From CAZUQP01 sp964622455 (lineage in GTDB: Bacteria; Pseudomonadota; Gammaproteobacteria; DSM-16500): DNA of 35,646 bases. This document shows, in pieces, positions 1-8,378 of this stretch. The position numbers and the translations under genes are program-made. Below the pieces are notes generated by a model. That model had not been told where the DNA came from. It did no database searches and saw only the letters and a list, made by a program, of their open reading frames with translations. The stretch spans positions 1 to 35,646 of the forward strand of contig CAZUQP010000005.1 in NCBI GenBank assembly GCA_964622455.1, read 5' to 3'. How positions within the stretch are numbered: the stretch's first letter is position 1; each line of letters opens with the position of its first letter.

Positions 1-84
1 TCTCTGCCCGCTTTGTGGCAGATTTCCCCCAACACCCCAGCGTGCCGCGTTTTGTCCGCGGCATCCAGATCAACCTTGCAATAA
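1..84 (+). other. possible 3' end of an upstream gene
   Basis: The first 84 bases are open in frame 1 and end in TAA eight bases before the ATG of the MFS fragment, as in an operon. Frame 3 is also open to about base 140. The fragment is too short to identify, and it is unclear which frame is coding. Confidence 0.2.
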
Positions 85-91
85 GGGATAT

Positions 92-517
92 ATGTCTCAA
101 AATAATTTATTGTTTTTCGTTTTGCTTCTCGCTGTTTGTTTAACCCAATTTGCAGCAGACATTTACGCCCCTGCTCTGCCAGCTGTGAGCGTGGGTCTTC
201 AAACACCTATCGGGCTCGTTCGGTGGAGCATGGCGATTTATTTATTAGGGGTTGCCGGTTCACAATTAATTTATGGTCCCTTGTCCGAAGGAATAGGCCG
301 AAAAAAACCATTGATCATCGGCTTAACTATTATGTTAATCGGGAGCGCTCTTTGTTTTCTCACGCCAAATATTACATTCTTAATTATTGGCCGTTTTATT
401 CAAGGCTTAGGTGCTGGCGCCTGTGCTTGCCTTTGGCGTTCCACATTTCGAGATTTATTTAAAGGCGCTTCAATAACTCTATTTATCTTTATGTTTTCTA
501 AAAAACATTGGTCATGA
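92..517 (+). pseudogene. truncated Bcr/CflA-family MFS drug efflux transporter
   Basis: The ATG follows an AAGGG ribosome binding site. The first ~125 residues read as the N-terminal third of a Bcr/CflA-type major facilitator: a first membrane helix ending in FAADIYAPALPA, the MFS helix 2-3 loop motif around GRKKPLI, and helix 4 with GRFIQGLGAGA. After FRDLFKG (about base 466) the similarity stops, and the remaining 17 residues are translated from the opposite strand of the neighbouring ABC-F gene. Intact members have about 400 residues and 12 helices, so this is a remnant of roughly four helices and cannot be a working transporter. The break is a rearrangement junction, not a point mutation. 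Confidence 0.8.
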
Positions 518-1983
518 GAAATAACAATCATAGCTCCCTGATAATTTTTTAAAATTGATTCAATGCTTCTCACACTGTTAAGATCGAGATGATTAGTCGG
601 TTCATCTAATATGAGCAACTCTGGCGGTTGATTTGCCATTAAGACAGAAGCTAAAAGTGCTCGTAATTTTTCACCGCCACTTAAAGTTTTTACTATTTTA
701 TGCGCTGCTTTATTCTTAAATAAAAATTCCGCCAAACATCGATAGGCGTCATTTTCTTTAGCATTCGGATTTAATACTAAAAAATTTTCTATAACAGAAA
801 GATCAGGATTTAATAGAATCGCTCCTTGATCAAGATAACTCACTCGGGAAGTGCCCAAGTAAATTTTACCTTGAGTTGGCTGAAGAATAGATAATAACAA
901 TTTAATTAACGTTGTTTTTCCACTGCCATTGTCACCCGCTAACGCAATTCTTTCATGGCCTCTTATCTTTAAATCAAAGTCTTGAATCAGAATTTCTTTT
1001 GCATCTTGATATGAAAAACTTAAATCTTGAATTTCCACCATTATTTTTCCATTTGGCACATATGTTTTTGCAAGATCGACATGAATCTCATCAAGAATTT
1101 CTACGCCCTCTTTTGCTGATTGCAATTTTTCTTCCGCATGATCCATGAGACGCTCTTCTTTAATTAATAATTTACTTTGCGTCCGCTCGCTTCGTCCTTT
1201 TTTTGAATTAGCGGTCAATTTATCAATACTGCCGCTTCGCCTTAATTCGCGTCCGTAAGATTTTTTTTGCTCATGTTTTTCGCGTGATGACTGGATAGTC
1301 TGTTTTGTTTTCTGCATGAGTTTTTTAGCATCTTGTAATTGATTCTCTCTCGCTGCATTTTCAATGTCTTTTTGTTTTCGATAATCATCATAATTACCGC
1401 CATAAGAAGTGACACCTAATGAATTAAGTTCAACTATTTCTTCCATAAAATTTAATAGCGTTCGGTCATGGCTGACAACAATCAATCCGCCCCGCCATTC
1501 TTGAATGGCTCGATACAGCGCTTGTCGTGCGGATTGATCCAAATGATTGGTCGGTTCATCTAATAACAAAAAATCTGCGTCAGATAACAATGTTTTAACT
1601 AATAATAAACGTGTCATCTCACCGCCGCTTAAATTTTTTAACTGACGATGATCAGGAATAGCATCTAGACCGAATATCATTAACGTTTTTCGTAGGCGGC
1701 TTTCATCTTGCCATTCATCCATCAAAAAACTTTTGATAGTACTCTCTGGAAAAATAGAAAAATGCTGCGGAACATAGCCTAATTTCCCTTGAACGCGAAT
1801 AGAGCCTGCTTGAGGTAAAAATTCACCCAGGATCAGTTTTAAGAGTGTGGATTTTCCAATACCATTGCGACCAACTAAACCTATTTTTCGTTTGGTCAAT
1901 GAAAGAGTTAAGTCATGAAAAAGCTTAGCGCCGGAGGGTAAATTAAAATTTATTTGATGAATAGAGATTTGAAGTTGCGTCAT
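400..1983 (-). CDS. ABC-F family ATPase (translation factor or ribosome protection type)
   Basis: This soluble protein has two ABC ATPase domains and no membrane segment, the layout of ABC-F proteins, which bind the ribosomal E site and act in translation or antibiotic protection. Domain 1 has Walker A GRNGIGKS (38-45), LSGGE (118-122) and Walker B LLLDEPTNHLD (139-149). Domain 2 has GDNGSGKT (350-357), LSGGE (434-438) and LLILDEPTNHLD (456-467). The linker between them (about 190-310) is charged and helical and corresponds to the P-site tRNA interaction region. Domain 2 ends normally at NRVIE (about 505). The last 22 residues, rich in Arg, Gln, Ala and Pro, are antisense to the truncated MFS gene and are not family sequence. 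All catalytic motifs are intact, so it is probably functional. The subfamily, and whether it gives resistance, cannot be told by eye. Confidence 0.9.
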   Translation of the reverse strand: MTQLQISIHQINFNLPSGAKLFHDLTLSLTKRKIGLVGRNGIGKSTLLKLILGEFLPQAGSIRVQGKLGYVPQHFSIFPESTIKSFLMDEWQDESRLRKTLMIFGLDAIPDHRQLKNLSGGEMTRLLLVKTLLSDADFLLLDEPTNHLDQSARQALYRAIQEWRGGLIVVSHDRTLLNFMEEIVELNSLGVTSYGGNYDDYRKQKDIENAARENQLQDAKKLMQKTKQTIQSSREKHEQKKSYGRELRRSGSIDKLTANSKKGRSERTQSKLLIKEERLMDHAEEKLQSAKEGVEILDEIHVDLAKTYVPNGKIMVEIQDLSFSYQDAKEILIQDFDLKIRGHERIALAGDNGSGKTTLIKLLLSILQPTQGKIYLGTSRVSYLDQGAILLNPDLSVIENFLVLNPNAKENDAYRCLAEFLFKNKAAHKIVKTLSGGEKLRALLASVLMANQPPELLILDEPTNHLDLNSVRSIESILKNYQGAMIVISHDQCFLENIKINRVIEAPLNKSRNVERQRQAQAPAPKP

Positions 1984-2128
1984 AGTAATCTTTCCAAAAA
2001 AAGCATTGTTAAATAAAATGATTTAACCTAATAGCTAAATCGCGCTTTGGAAATTTACTTGCGCATTGGCAGGGCACCTCTCAAATTTTCTAGACACATT
2101 ATACAAAAATCACATCAAAAATGCAATT

Positions 2129-2998
2129 TCACAATTCACTCTCTACAACGTCCTGAATAATTTTAAAAAGAATGCCAGGTTGATCGATATAAGGAAAATG
2201 TCCGCTGTTTTTGATTAAACTCAATTTTGATGAATGAATACTTCTATGAAGATCTTCCATATAGTTAAATGGAATAATATCTTTATCACAAGCAACAATT
2301 AACGATGGCTTGTTCAATGCAGTTAATTTGTCATAAAGATCAAAAGGGTTCTTCGTGACATAGTCATAGAAAAAATTGTAAATTTTAAAATTATGGATAG
2401 CTGCGCGAGAATCCATCGTCAGTGTGAGTTGATTTGAAAGCTCAGGTTTTGCGAAGTAATTTCTAAAATAGATGCGATAAAATTTTTCAACTGTCTCAGG
2501 ATCGCCTTCTGTAAAAGCCTTTGACTCCTTGATAGAAGTCAATTCATCTTTATGAAGATCAACAATTTGACTGCGATGCTTCACAAATGCTAAATATTTC
2601 CCACTGGACATTGGAACAGGATTGACATAAATAACTTTATCTACCTGTTCTGGATAAGCCAGAACATAAAAAGAAGCTAACATACCCCCCCACGAGTGTG
2701 CTAACAACGAAATTTTTTTAAATCCAAACGTTTCTCTTAATTGATCCACATCACGAACATAGGCTTTAAAAGGATCTGATTGCCAAGCATCATCACTGGT
2801 TGATTTGCCTGTTCCTCTTTGATCATAAAAAATAGCAAAAGAAAATTTTCCGATTTCTGACATTTGAGGCAATAGATAGCTTTGTCCCAAGCCAGGGCCT
2901 CCGTGCATCACAATGATAGGCGTATTTTTCTTATTACCAAACACACGGCAGAATAATTTTCCTTGATCGACGGGTATGAATAATTCTTTTTCTTCCAT
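2129..2998 (-). CDS. alpha/beta hydrolase, proline iminopeptidase-like (peptidase family S33)
   Basis: A 289-residue alpha/beta-hydrolase. It has the oxyanion-hole motif HGGPG (32-36) and the DQRGTGKS strand (59-66) typical of proline iminopeptidases. The nucleophile elbow is AHSWGG with Ser102, the acid is in ACDKD (Asp238 or Asp240), and the base is His267 in NSGHFPY. All three catalytic residues are present and the length fits the family (about 290-315). It has no signal peptide and so is predicted cytoplasmic, removing N-terminal proline or related residues from peptides. Relatives also act on lactones or esters, so the substrate is not certain. It stands alone on this strand, with 145 bases separating it from the ABC-F gene. 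Confidence 0.85.
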   Translation of the reverse strand: MEEKELFIPVDQGKLFCRVFGNKKNTPIIVMHGGPGLGQSYLLPQMSEIGKFSFAIFYDQRGTGKSTSDDAWQSDPFKAYVRDVDQLRETFGFKKISLLAHSWGGMLASFYVLAYPEQVDKVIYVNPVPMSSGKYLAFVKHRSQIVDLHKDELTSIKESKAFTEGDPETVEKFYRIYFRNYFAKPELSNQLTLTMDSRAAIHNFKIYNFFYDYVTKNPFDLYDKLTALNKPSLIVACDKDIIPFNYMEDLHRSIHSSKLSLIKNSGHFPYIDQPGILFKIIQDVVESEL

Positions 2999-3044
2999 TG
3001 AATTTTTTTCCTAAATCTATTCCTTTAGTAAAAATCTTCATTCA

Positions 3045-3527
3045 CTAAATACTATTTAAAATACAATCCGAAATTTGACAATCTGTCGCATACGCAGGAC
3101 AAAAGTGCATACCAAAACCAAATAACGTAAAAGAAAAATTTTGTCCCGTTGCTGGAAACGTTGAATGTATTGAGGTGCGAGTATCCCAAAAGTCGCCCAG
3201 TTCTTGGGAATAATCAGGTTGCAATCGGTTATCATGCAAATACTGATGACACATACTTAAAATACCATTGAGCGCATCACCCGGTATAAATATTTCAATT
3301 TTTGAAATATTGTGACTCTCATATTTTTTAAAAATGGTTTGGTTAGGAGGCACTGTGATCCAGGGACCTGGCGTTCCATTTTCGTCATCTACTCTAAATT
3401 GATAAGCAATTGGATCTTGGCCGCTCGCTCCTTGATGAGAACCCATGGTAACTTGGTATTCTCCTGCATGACTGATCGAAGTAAAAAGTAATGCCGCAAG
3501 TGTGAGATATATTTTTTTATTGATCAT
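3045..3527 (-). CDS. small secreted protein of unknown function
   Basis: A 160-residue protein with a clear Sec signal peptide: MINKK, a hydrophobic core and a cleavage site after ISHA. The start is supported by an AGAGGA site about eight bases upstream. The mature part contains no further membrane segment. The C-terminal third holds four cysteines (after GMHF and in the closing ATDCQISDC segment), which could form disulfides in the periplasm. I do not recognise a family. A similar plan (short, signal peptide, C-terminal cysteines) is seen in the 8763-9176 protein of the integrated element, but no convincing sequence similarity is visible. Confidence 0.65.
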   Translation of the reverse strand: MINKKIYLTLAALLFTSISHAGEYQVTMGSHQGASGQDPIAYQFRVDDENGTPGPWITVPPNQTIFKKYESHNISKIEIFIPGDALNGILSMCHQYLHDNRLQPDYSQELGDFWDTRTSIHSTFPATGQNFSFTLFGFGMHFCPAYATDCQISDCILNSI

Positions 3528-3582
3528 TATAATTCCTCTGTAATGAATCGTTCTTTTTTGTTTTCAAAAACCCTGAACATTT

Positions 3583-3657
3583 TGGTGGGCGATACTGGGA
3601 TCGAACCAGTGGCCCCTGCCGTGTGAAGGCAGTGCTCTCCCGCTGAGCTAATCGCCC
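3583..3657 (-). tRNA. tRNA-Val (anticodon CAC)
   Basis: The complementary strand folds as a tRNA. The 7-bp acceptor stem is GGGCGAT with ATCGCCC, the D arm contains TAGCTCAGCGGGAGA, and the anticodon stem CTGCC/GGCAG encloses loop TTCACAC, so the anticodon is CAC (Val, codon GTG). The T arm contains GGTTCGATCCC. The 3' CCA is encoded (3583-3585). It is transcribed away from gltX. Confidence 0.93.
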
Positions 3658-3670
3658 TACTGCGGCATGA

Positions 3671-3699
3671 ATTCTATTTGGCATTTTATACCCAGTCAA
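3671..3699 (-). promoter_or_regulatory. sigma-70 promoter of tRNA-Val
   Basis: On the minus strand TTGACT (3694-3699) and TAGAAT (3671-3676) are separated by exactly 17 bases, with the -10 box 13 bases before the tRNA 5' end. The match to the consensus is close. Confidence 0.8.
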
Positions 3700-3725
3700 T
3701 CTATACTTCTTAGCTTTAATAATAG

Positions 3726-5129
3726 ATGCCCACTATGACAACCATTACCCGTTTTGCACCCAGCCCAACCGGCTATTTACATATTGGCGGCGCCCGCACC
3801 GCATTATATTGCTGGTTATATGCGAAAAAAACCAAGGGCACATTTATTTTACGAATTGAAGATACTGACGTAGAACGCTCCACAAAAGAATCGGTGCAAG
3901 CCATTTTGGATGGCATGGAATGGCTCGGATTACATTATGATGAGGGCCCGTATTATCAAACTAAACATTTTGACCGCTATCGCGAAGTCATTCAGAAACT
4001 CTTAGCAGCAGGCAAAGCTTATCGCTGCTATTGCTCCAAAGAACGTCTTGATCAATTACGTGAAACACAAATGGCGAACAAAGAAAAACCACGATATGAC
4101 GGCGTTTGTCGTGACCGTACCGATCACCCTGAAGGGAGCTATGTTATCCGCTTTAAAAATCCAAAAGAAGGTTTAGTTCAATTTGATGATCTTGTGCGTG
4201 GAAAATTAGTATTTAATAATGCTGAACTGGACGATTTAATTATTGCCCGAAGTGACGGAACACCTACTTATAATTTTACAGTGGTTGTCGATGATTGGGA
4301 CATGAAAATCACCCATGTCATTCGCGGCGATGATCATATCAATAATACACCGCGCCAAATCAATATCTTGCGGGCATTAGGCGCAACTCCACCCCACTAT
4401 GCCCATGTACCCATGATTTTAGGCAGTGACGGCAAGCGTTTATCTAAGCGTCATGGCGCAGTGGGTGTGATGCAGTATCGTGAAGAAGGTTTTTTACCTG
4501 AAGCATTGATCAATTATTTGGTACGTCTTGGCTGGTCGCATGGTGATCAAGAAATTTTTTCGATTTCCGAGATGATACAATATTTTGAAATTCATGATAT
4601 CAATAATTCATCCGCTGCGTTGAATCCTGAAAAATTGCTCTGGCTAAATCAACATTACATTAAAAATAGTGATCCATCGCACGTTGCAAAAGAACTGGCT
4701 TGGCATATGCGAGAGCTTAACATTAATACTCAACATGGCCCGCCCTTAGAAGAAATCGTCAAAGCACAAGCAGAACGTGTTAAAACATTACGTGAAATGG
4801 CAGAAAAAAGCCGTTATTTTTATCAAGATGTCATCTACAATCCAGATGCAGTCAAAAAACATTTAACGCTCGATGTAAAGCCCACGCTGATTGAAATTTC
4901 TGCTGAATTAGCCGTACTCTCTCACTGGAATAAAGAAGCTATTCATCAAGTAATTGAGCATGTTGCAGAAAAATTACAATTAAAATTAGGAAAAATTGCC
5001 CAACCTTTACGCATCGCGGTCACAGGCGACACCATTTCGCCGCCAATTGATGTGACTTTGTTTTTGCTGGGACGTGAACGCGTGCTTAATCGTCTTGAAG
5101 CAATAAAAAAAGTTGCCCATTTGGATTGA
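3726..5129 (+). CDS. gltX: glutamyl-tRNA synthetase
   Basis: A class I aminoacyl-tRNA synthetase that charges tRNA-Glu with glutamate in the cytoplasm. RFAPSPTGYLHIGG (9-22) carries the HIGH-type signature and KRLSKRHG (237-244) the KMSKS-type signature. Cys101, Cys103 and Cys128 lie where the E. coli enzyme binds zinc. The length of 467 residues is normal. An alternative start at 3735 (MTTITRF) fits the family N-terminus better; no good ribosome binding site is seen for either. Just downstream lie tRNA-Ala and tRNA-Glu, the latter being the enzyme's substrate. Whether it is discriminating, or also charges tRNA-Gln, cannot be decided here. Confidence 0.97.
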   Translation: MPTMTTITRFAPSPTGYLHIGGARTALYCWLYAKKTKGTFILRIEDTDVERSTKESVQAILDGMEWLGLHYDEGPYYQTKHFDRYREVIQKLLAAGKAYRCYCSKERLDQLRETQMANKEKPRYDGVCRDRTDHPEGSYVIRFKNPKEGLVQFDDLVRGKLVFNNAELDDLIIARSDGTPTYNFTVVVDDWDMKITHVIRGDDHINNTPRQINILRALGATPPHYAHVPMILGSDGKRLSKRHGAVGVMQYREEGFLPEALINYLVRLGWSHGDQEIFSISEMIQYFEIHDINNSSAALNPEKLLWLNQHYIKNSDPSHVAKELAWHMRELNINTQHGPPLEEIVKAQAERVKTLREMAEKSRYFYQDVIYNPDAVKKHLTLDVKPTLIEISAELAVLSHWNKEAIHQVIEHVAEKLQLKLGKIAQPLRIAVTGDTISPPIDVTLFLLGRERVLNRLEAIKKVAHLD

Positions 5130-5154
5130 CAAACTGGGCTTCCCTGCCTAGAAT
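5126..5154 (+). promoter_or_regulatory. sigma-70 promoter of the tRNA-Ala/tRNA-Glu unit
   Basis: A perfect -35 box TTGACA (5126-5131) is followed after 17 bases by TAGAAT (5149-5154). The -35 box overlaps the stop codon of gltX. The -10 box is 27 bases upstream of tRNA-Ala and is followed by GC-rich CGCTGC, a discriminator type typical of growth-rate-controlled stable RNA promoters. Confidence 0.85.
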
Positions 5155-5181
5155 CGCTGCTCATTGTCACAGCAAAGCAGC

Positions 5182-5254
<73 letters not shown>

Positions 5255-5309
5255 GAAATAGCAGTACTTCTGCTTCTCGCATGTATTCAGACAGATTTAC
5301 CTTTCATCT

Positions 5310-5385
5310 GTCCCCATCGTCTAGAGGCCTAGGACATCGCCCTTTCACGGCGGTAACAGGGGTTCGAATCCCCTTGGGGACGCCA
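5310..5385 (+). tRNA. tRNA-Glu (anticodon TTC), integration target
   Basis: This is nearly identical to the E. coli tRNA-Glu: acceptor GTCCCCA/TGGGGAC, anticodon loop CTTTCAC with anticodon TTC, T loop GGTTCGAATCC, and encoded CCA at 5383-5385. It is cotranscribed with tRNA-Ala. Its 3' 50 bases are duplicated at 15207-15256, which marks it as the attachment site of the adjacent element. The gene itself remains intact. Confidence 0.96.
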
Positions 5386-5386
5386 G
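5336..5386 (+). repeat. attL (51-bp core repeat in tRNA-Glu)
   Basis: Identical over 51 bases to 15207-15257. It runs from the base before the anticodon stem (ATCGCC...) through CCA plus one G. The bases on each side differ (C5335 against A15206; A5387 against T15258). Confidence 0.93.
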
Positions 5387-5452
5387 ATTTTACGTTAAAA
5401 ATCAAGAAATTGTAGAGGATCGAAATTAGAACGGTGTAAAATAGAGTCAATT

Positions 5453-5473
5453 TCGGTAAATTATCGGTAATAT
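5453..5473 (+). promoter_or_regulatory. left arm-type repeat (putative integrase or excisionase site)
   Basis: A 21-bp sequence holding two TCGGTAA units, starting 67 bases inside attL, is found again in the same orientation at 15085-15105 near attR. Its position just inside both ends fits a recombinase arm-binding site. Confidence 0.55.
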
Positions 5474-5497
5474 CCCTTGTTGAGGTTGGCAAAATTT

Positions 5498-6784
5498 ATG
5501 AGGCCGATTGCTCTCTTTGATAAATCTTTTCTGCAGTCTTTGTCTGTTGATTCATCTGTCTGGTTTGATCAATTTTTTCTCGCAAATATTTGTCCCATCT
5601 TTTATTCAGAAACTTTAGCTAACCTAGGTAAAGAATGGAAAAATGGGAAATTGCCTGAACAGGAAGTTGGCGCGAGGATTGCTGCTAAATTTCCTGATAT
5701 GAATGGATTTCCATGTTTGCATCACTTAGGACTAGTGATTAATAATCTTCTAGGTTATGCAATACCAATGACAGGACAGATTCCCTCTGGCGGCAAACCA
5801 ACAAAATCCCTCGATACTTCTTGTATCATTCATGAGAATATTCCTGAAGCAAAAGATTTTCTTCGTTGGGCGCGTTTTAACTTTACGCAAGAAGAACATA
5901 ATTTGGCTATTAATTGGCGTAAAGACCTTTCTAATTATGATTTGGATACTATCTCAAATAGTTTTAAATCAGCTGGTATGAACATGAAAATTTGTCAAAC
6001 GCTAGAAGATGTAAAAGAATATGCTGAAAGTATTGTAAATCGATCACATAAGTCTCTTGAGAACATAAATGTTGAGTTAGATTTTCTATGTGTTCCTTTA
6101 GATGTGCGCGATAGAATCCTTAAGCGCTGGAGTTCTGAAGGCTGGAAATCTCTTTCAGTTTTTGCACCTTACGCGGCGCATGTGCTGACAATAGAACTTT
6201 TTTTTCATATTGCTCGTTCCTTGGGGTTAATACCTCTTACCTCATCAAGTTGGATAGATATTTGTTATTTATATTATGTTCCATTTTGTATGCTATTTGT
6301 CTCATCTGATAACCTTCACAGGCGTTGTGCCAATTTGTTTATGCGTAGTGAACAGCAATTTATATGGGGCAAGGATTTAAACGATGATCTAATCGCATTA
6401 AATAAACATTACAGTAATTTACCGGAAGAGATTAAACGAAAAGGCATTTCTAATTTTGCAAGTAAGCCGCCTAAAGAGCCTCGGTTTTTAGTGGCAGAAA
6501 TATGGGATAAACATTTTCCAAGTTGGCGGACGCCTAAAAAGAATTCTACCAGAAGTTTAAGTTATACTGAAATTAGAGAGGAGATTACTAATATAAGTAA
6601 CGCTGAAGCGTTGCCGCGTAATAAAATAAATTTTGATTTGAATCACCCTGATTCTGTATTAATTAGACGGTCAGTAAGAACAAGAAAAGGGTCTTGGAAT
6701 ATTGTTGATGAAGAATTACTAAAAAATAACGAAGATGAGGCGGCAATAGAAGAATTTTATCGGGTTGAGAAACTTTCTGAGTAA
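5498..6784 (+). CDS. PIN-like domain protein of unknown function (element cargo)
   Basis: I prefer the ATG at 5498 (MRPIALFDKSFL), which follows GAGG at a reasonable distance, over the TTG at 5477. This gives 428 residues. The N-terminus, with a strand ending in FDKSFLQSL followed by a helix and FYSETLANL, has the pattern of PIN-like nucleases (early Asp, then a Glu around FYSETL), and I recall similar long uncharacterised proteins scattered among bacteria. The central part contains FPDMNG and an IPMTGQIPSGG segment. A hydrophobic patch lies near YLYYVPFCMLFVSSDN, a strand with a possible second acidic site. The C-terminus is charged. No signal peptide. It is the first gene inside the element, a typical position for cargo such as defence genes; that role is inference. 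Confidence 0.6.
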   Translation: MRPIALFDKSFLQSLSVDSSVWFDQFFLANICPIFYSETLANLGKEWKNGKLPEQEVGARIAAKFPDMNGFPCLHHLGLVINNLLGYAIPMTGQIPSGGKPTKSLDTSCIIHENIPEAKDFLRWARFNFTQEEHNLAINWRKDLSNYDLDTISNSFKSAGMNMKICQTLEDVKEYAESIVNRSHKSLENINVELDFLCVPLDVRDRILKRWSSEGWKSLSVFAPYAAHVLTIELFFHIARSLGLIPLTSSSWIDICYLYYVPFCMLFVSSDNLHRRCANLFMRSEQQFIWGKDLNDDLIALNKHYSNLPEEIKRKGISNFASKPPKEPRFLVAEIWDKHFPSWRTPKKNSTRSLSYTEIREEITNISNAEALPRNKINFDLNHPDSVLIRRSVRTRKGSWNIVDEELLKNNEDEAAIEEFYRVEKLSE

Positions 6785-6810
6785 GTAATAATTCAGAGAG
6801 ACTTATTTTT
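6773..6810 (+). terminator. weak rho-independent terminator after the PIN-like gene
   Basis: CTTTCTGA (6773-6780) pairs with TCAGAGAG (6793-6800), with one G-T pair, followed by ACTTATTTTT. The left arm overlaps the end of the coding sequence. Confidence 0.4.
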
Positions 6811-6834
6811 CATCCACTAAATTTTTGAGCAAAG

Positions 6835-7213
6835 TCATTCTAATAAAATTTCCGCAATCAAAAAATTCATTTTTGTGGCCAGTCTCTCTTCAGAATATCC
6901 TTCGCAAGCATGTTCCCATGTGTATATTTCACTGAGATAGTTTTTTACATCATATGAAAGAAACTGCATAATAACACTGCATGTAGAGAATGTTGTAATT
7001 TCCAATGCGTAATTCACGAATTTTTAGAATACTTATTAACATGTCGAATGCTTTTGCAGTAGATTTTAGCGTCGCCATTTGTTTTTTATTCTTTTCTGTT
7101 CCATGGTACGTCGCCAGTGAAGTACCATAAAATGTCAGAATGGGTTTTAGGATATCTAAGTTTAGGTTTCTTAGCCATGCACCCCTCCGATTAGCATATT
7201 GGATAATAGACAT
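6835..7213 (-). pseudogene. probable frameshifted small gene of unknown function
   Basis: Two overlapping minus-strand reading frames look like parts of one protein. The upstream frame starts at ATG 7213 (MSIIQYANRR) and runs to about residue 68 (KIRELRI). The downstream frame has only a GTG at 7017 and continues with FLSYDVKNYLSEIYTWEHACEGY to a stop at 6835. A one-base shift around 7000-7025 would join them into a helical, soluble protein of about 125 residues. The upstream frame alone would give 87 residues ending in an unlikely-looking tail. Neither part is recognised. Confidence 0.35.
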
Positions 7214-7257
7214 ATTTTAACATGAGCAAGGCAAAACTGATGCGGTATCAAGTAAGG

Positions 7258-7563
7258 TTATTTTGAAGAGTGTAATAATTTTAATAAGTTAACTTGCTTA
7301 TCTTTTTTTAGCGCACAATAAGATTTAATAATCTCAGCTAGCCCGTCTGATTCAGCATAAAAATAAGCAACAGGGAGCTTCAATACCTTTGCTATACGCT
7401 TTAAAGTTTGATAGTCAGGGGTATGCCTCCCTTTTTCATAATGATTCATACGAGCACTCGCAGAAAACTCATCCATACCGGCAGCAATCCCCAATTGCTT
7501 TTGCGAAAGTTTTGCCGCCAATCTGGCTTCTTTAAGTCTTTTACATAGAGGGGAACTGTCCAT
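7258..7563 (-). CDS. XRE/Cro-CI family transcriptional regulator
   Basis: I start at ATG 7563 (MDSSPLCKRLKEAR) instead of the upstream TTG at 7581, giving 101 residues. Residues 7-65 form a lambda-repressor-like helix-turn-helix: KRLKEARLAAKLSQKQLGIAAG, then MNHYEKGRHTPDYQTLKRIAKVL. It is followed by LPVAYFYAESD and a short C-terminal helix. This size suits a DNA-binding repressor without a peptidase domain. It is divergent from the 7746 gene across 180 bases, so it may control that gene or the element's own promoters. Confidence 0.85.
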   Translation of the reverse strand: MDSSPLCKRLKEARLAAKLSQKQLGIAAGMDEFSASARMNHYEKGRHTPDYQTLKRIAKVLKLPVAYFYAESDGLAEIIKSYCALKKDKQVNLLKLLHSSK

Positions 7564-7745
7564 TTCAAGCTCGTAAGTCAATAACTTGTAAGCTTAGAGA
7601 ATCTAAGTTTTCCCCCTTTCCGGATACTTAGGAATCCTATACATCAGACGAAAAATAGTATATTATTACCACAAATTAATTTATTGATTAAAATATATGC
7701 AAATAAAGAGGCGGAAATATACCGCTTTTGGAAAGAGGTTTAAAG

Positions 7746-8303
7746 ATGAAATTATCATTCAAATTTTTTCAGTTTTTATTTTTATTTATTGTTCCATATC
7801 ACCTATCATTAGCTGCCAATATCCATGACAGTGCAGCATTAATCCAAGACAGCAAAGTTTTTAGTGAAACAATGGGTGTTTCCTTTACGCTTGAACATAA
7901 GGAATTAGATATTTTTATAGACCAAAAGAAAAGCAATGATTATTTTATTCCACGAATAGAAGCTCTGGGGATATGGCCAGGTGTTAATCATGAAAGTTTA
8001 AAAAGATCGCCCATAATCATCACGAGTTTAATTTGTATATATACTAATGCAATGATTTTAAATTATGTTTACAAACAAACAGACGCTGATGATATTAATA
8101 TCCATAGTTACCTTATAACACCCGATGCCCCCACTACAAAACATCTTATTTTTTCATATAAATTCACTCGCAATATTTATAATAACATGGATGTGAATAA
8201 AACAAATGCAATGAATTTTTCAAATGTTGCGCAAGACTTTCAATATTCCGATTGGTACAACGAAAATTCTGCCAGGGAAACCAAATCAATATATCAGGAT
8301 TAA
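7746..8303 (+). CDS. small secreted protein of unknown function (element cargo)
   Basis: The ATG at 7746 has GAAAGAGG about nine bases upstream; the TTG at 7728 lies in this ribosome binding site and is not the start. The product is 185 residues. A strong signal peptide (MKLSFKFFQF, then FLFIVPYHLSLA) is cleaved before ANIHDSA. The mature part is soluble, about 160 residues, with a single cysteine in TSLICIYTN. No known family is recognised. It is the first of three small exported or membrane proteins in a row on this strand within the element. Confidence 0.65.
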   Translation: MKLSFKFFQFLFLFIVPYHLSLAANIHDSAALIQDSKVFSETMGVSFTLEHKELDIFIDQKKSNDYFIPRIEALGIWPGVNHESLKRSPIIITSLICIYTNAMILNYVYKQTDADDINIHSYLITPDAPTTKHLIFSYKFTRNIYNNMDVNKTNAMNFSNVAQDFQYSDWYNENSARETKSIYQD

Positions 8304-8378
8304 CAGATATCCGATGAAATTAATATTTGTGAAATCATTTCTTAAATTAAATAAATACTCGAGCACGAGGTTTTGAAA

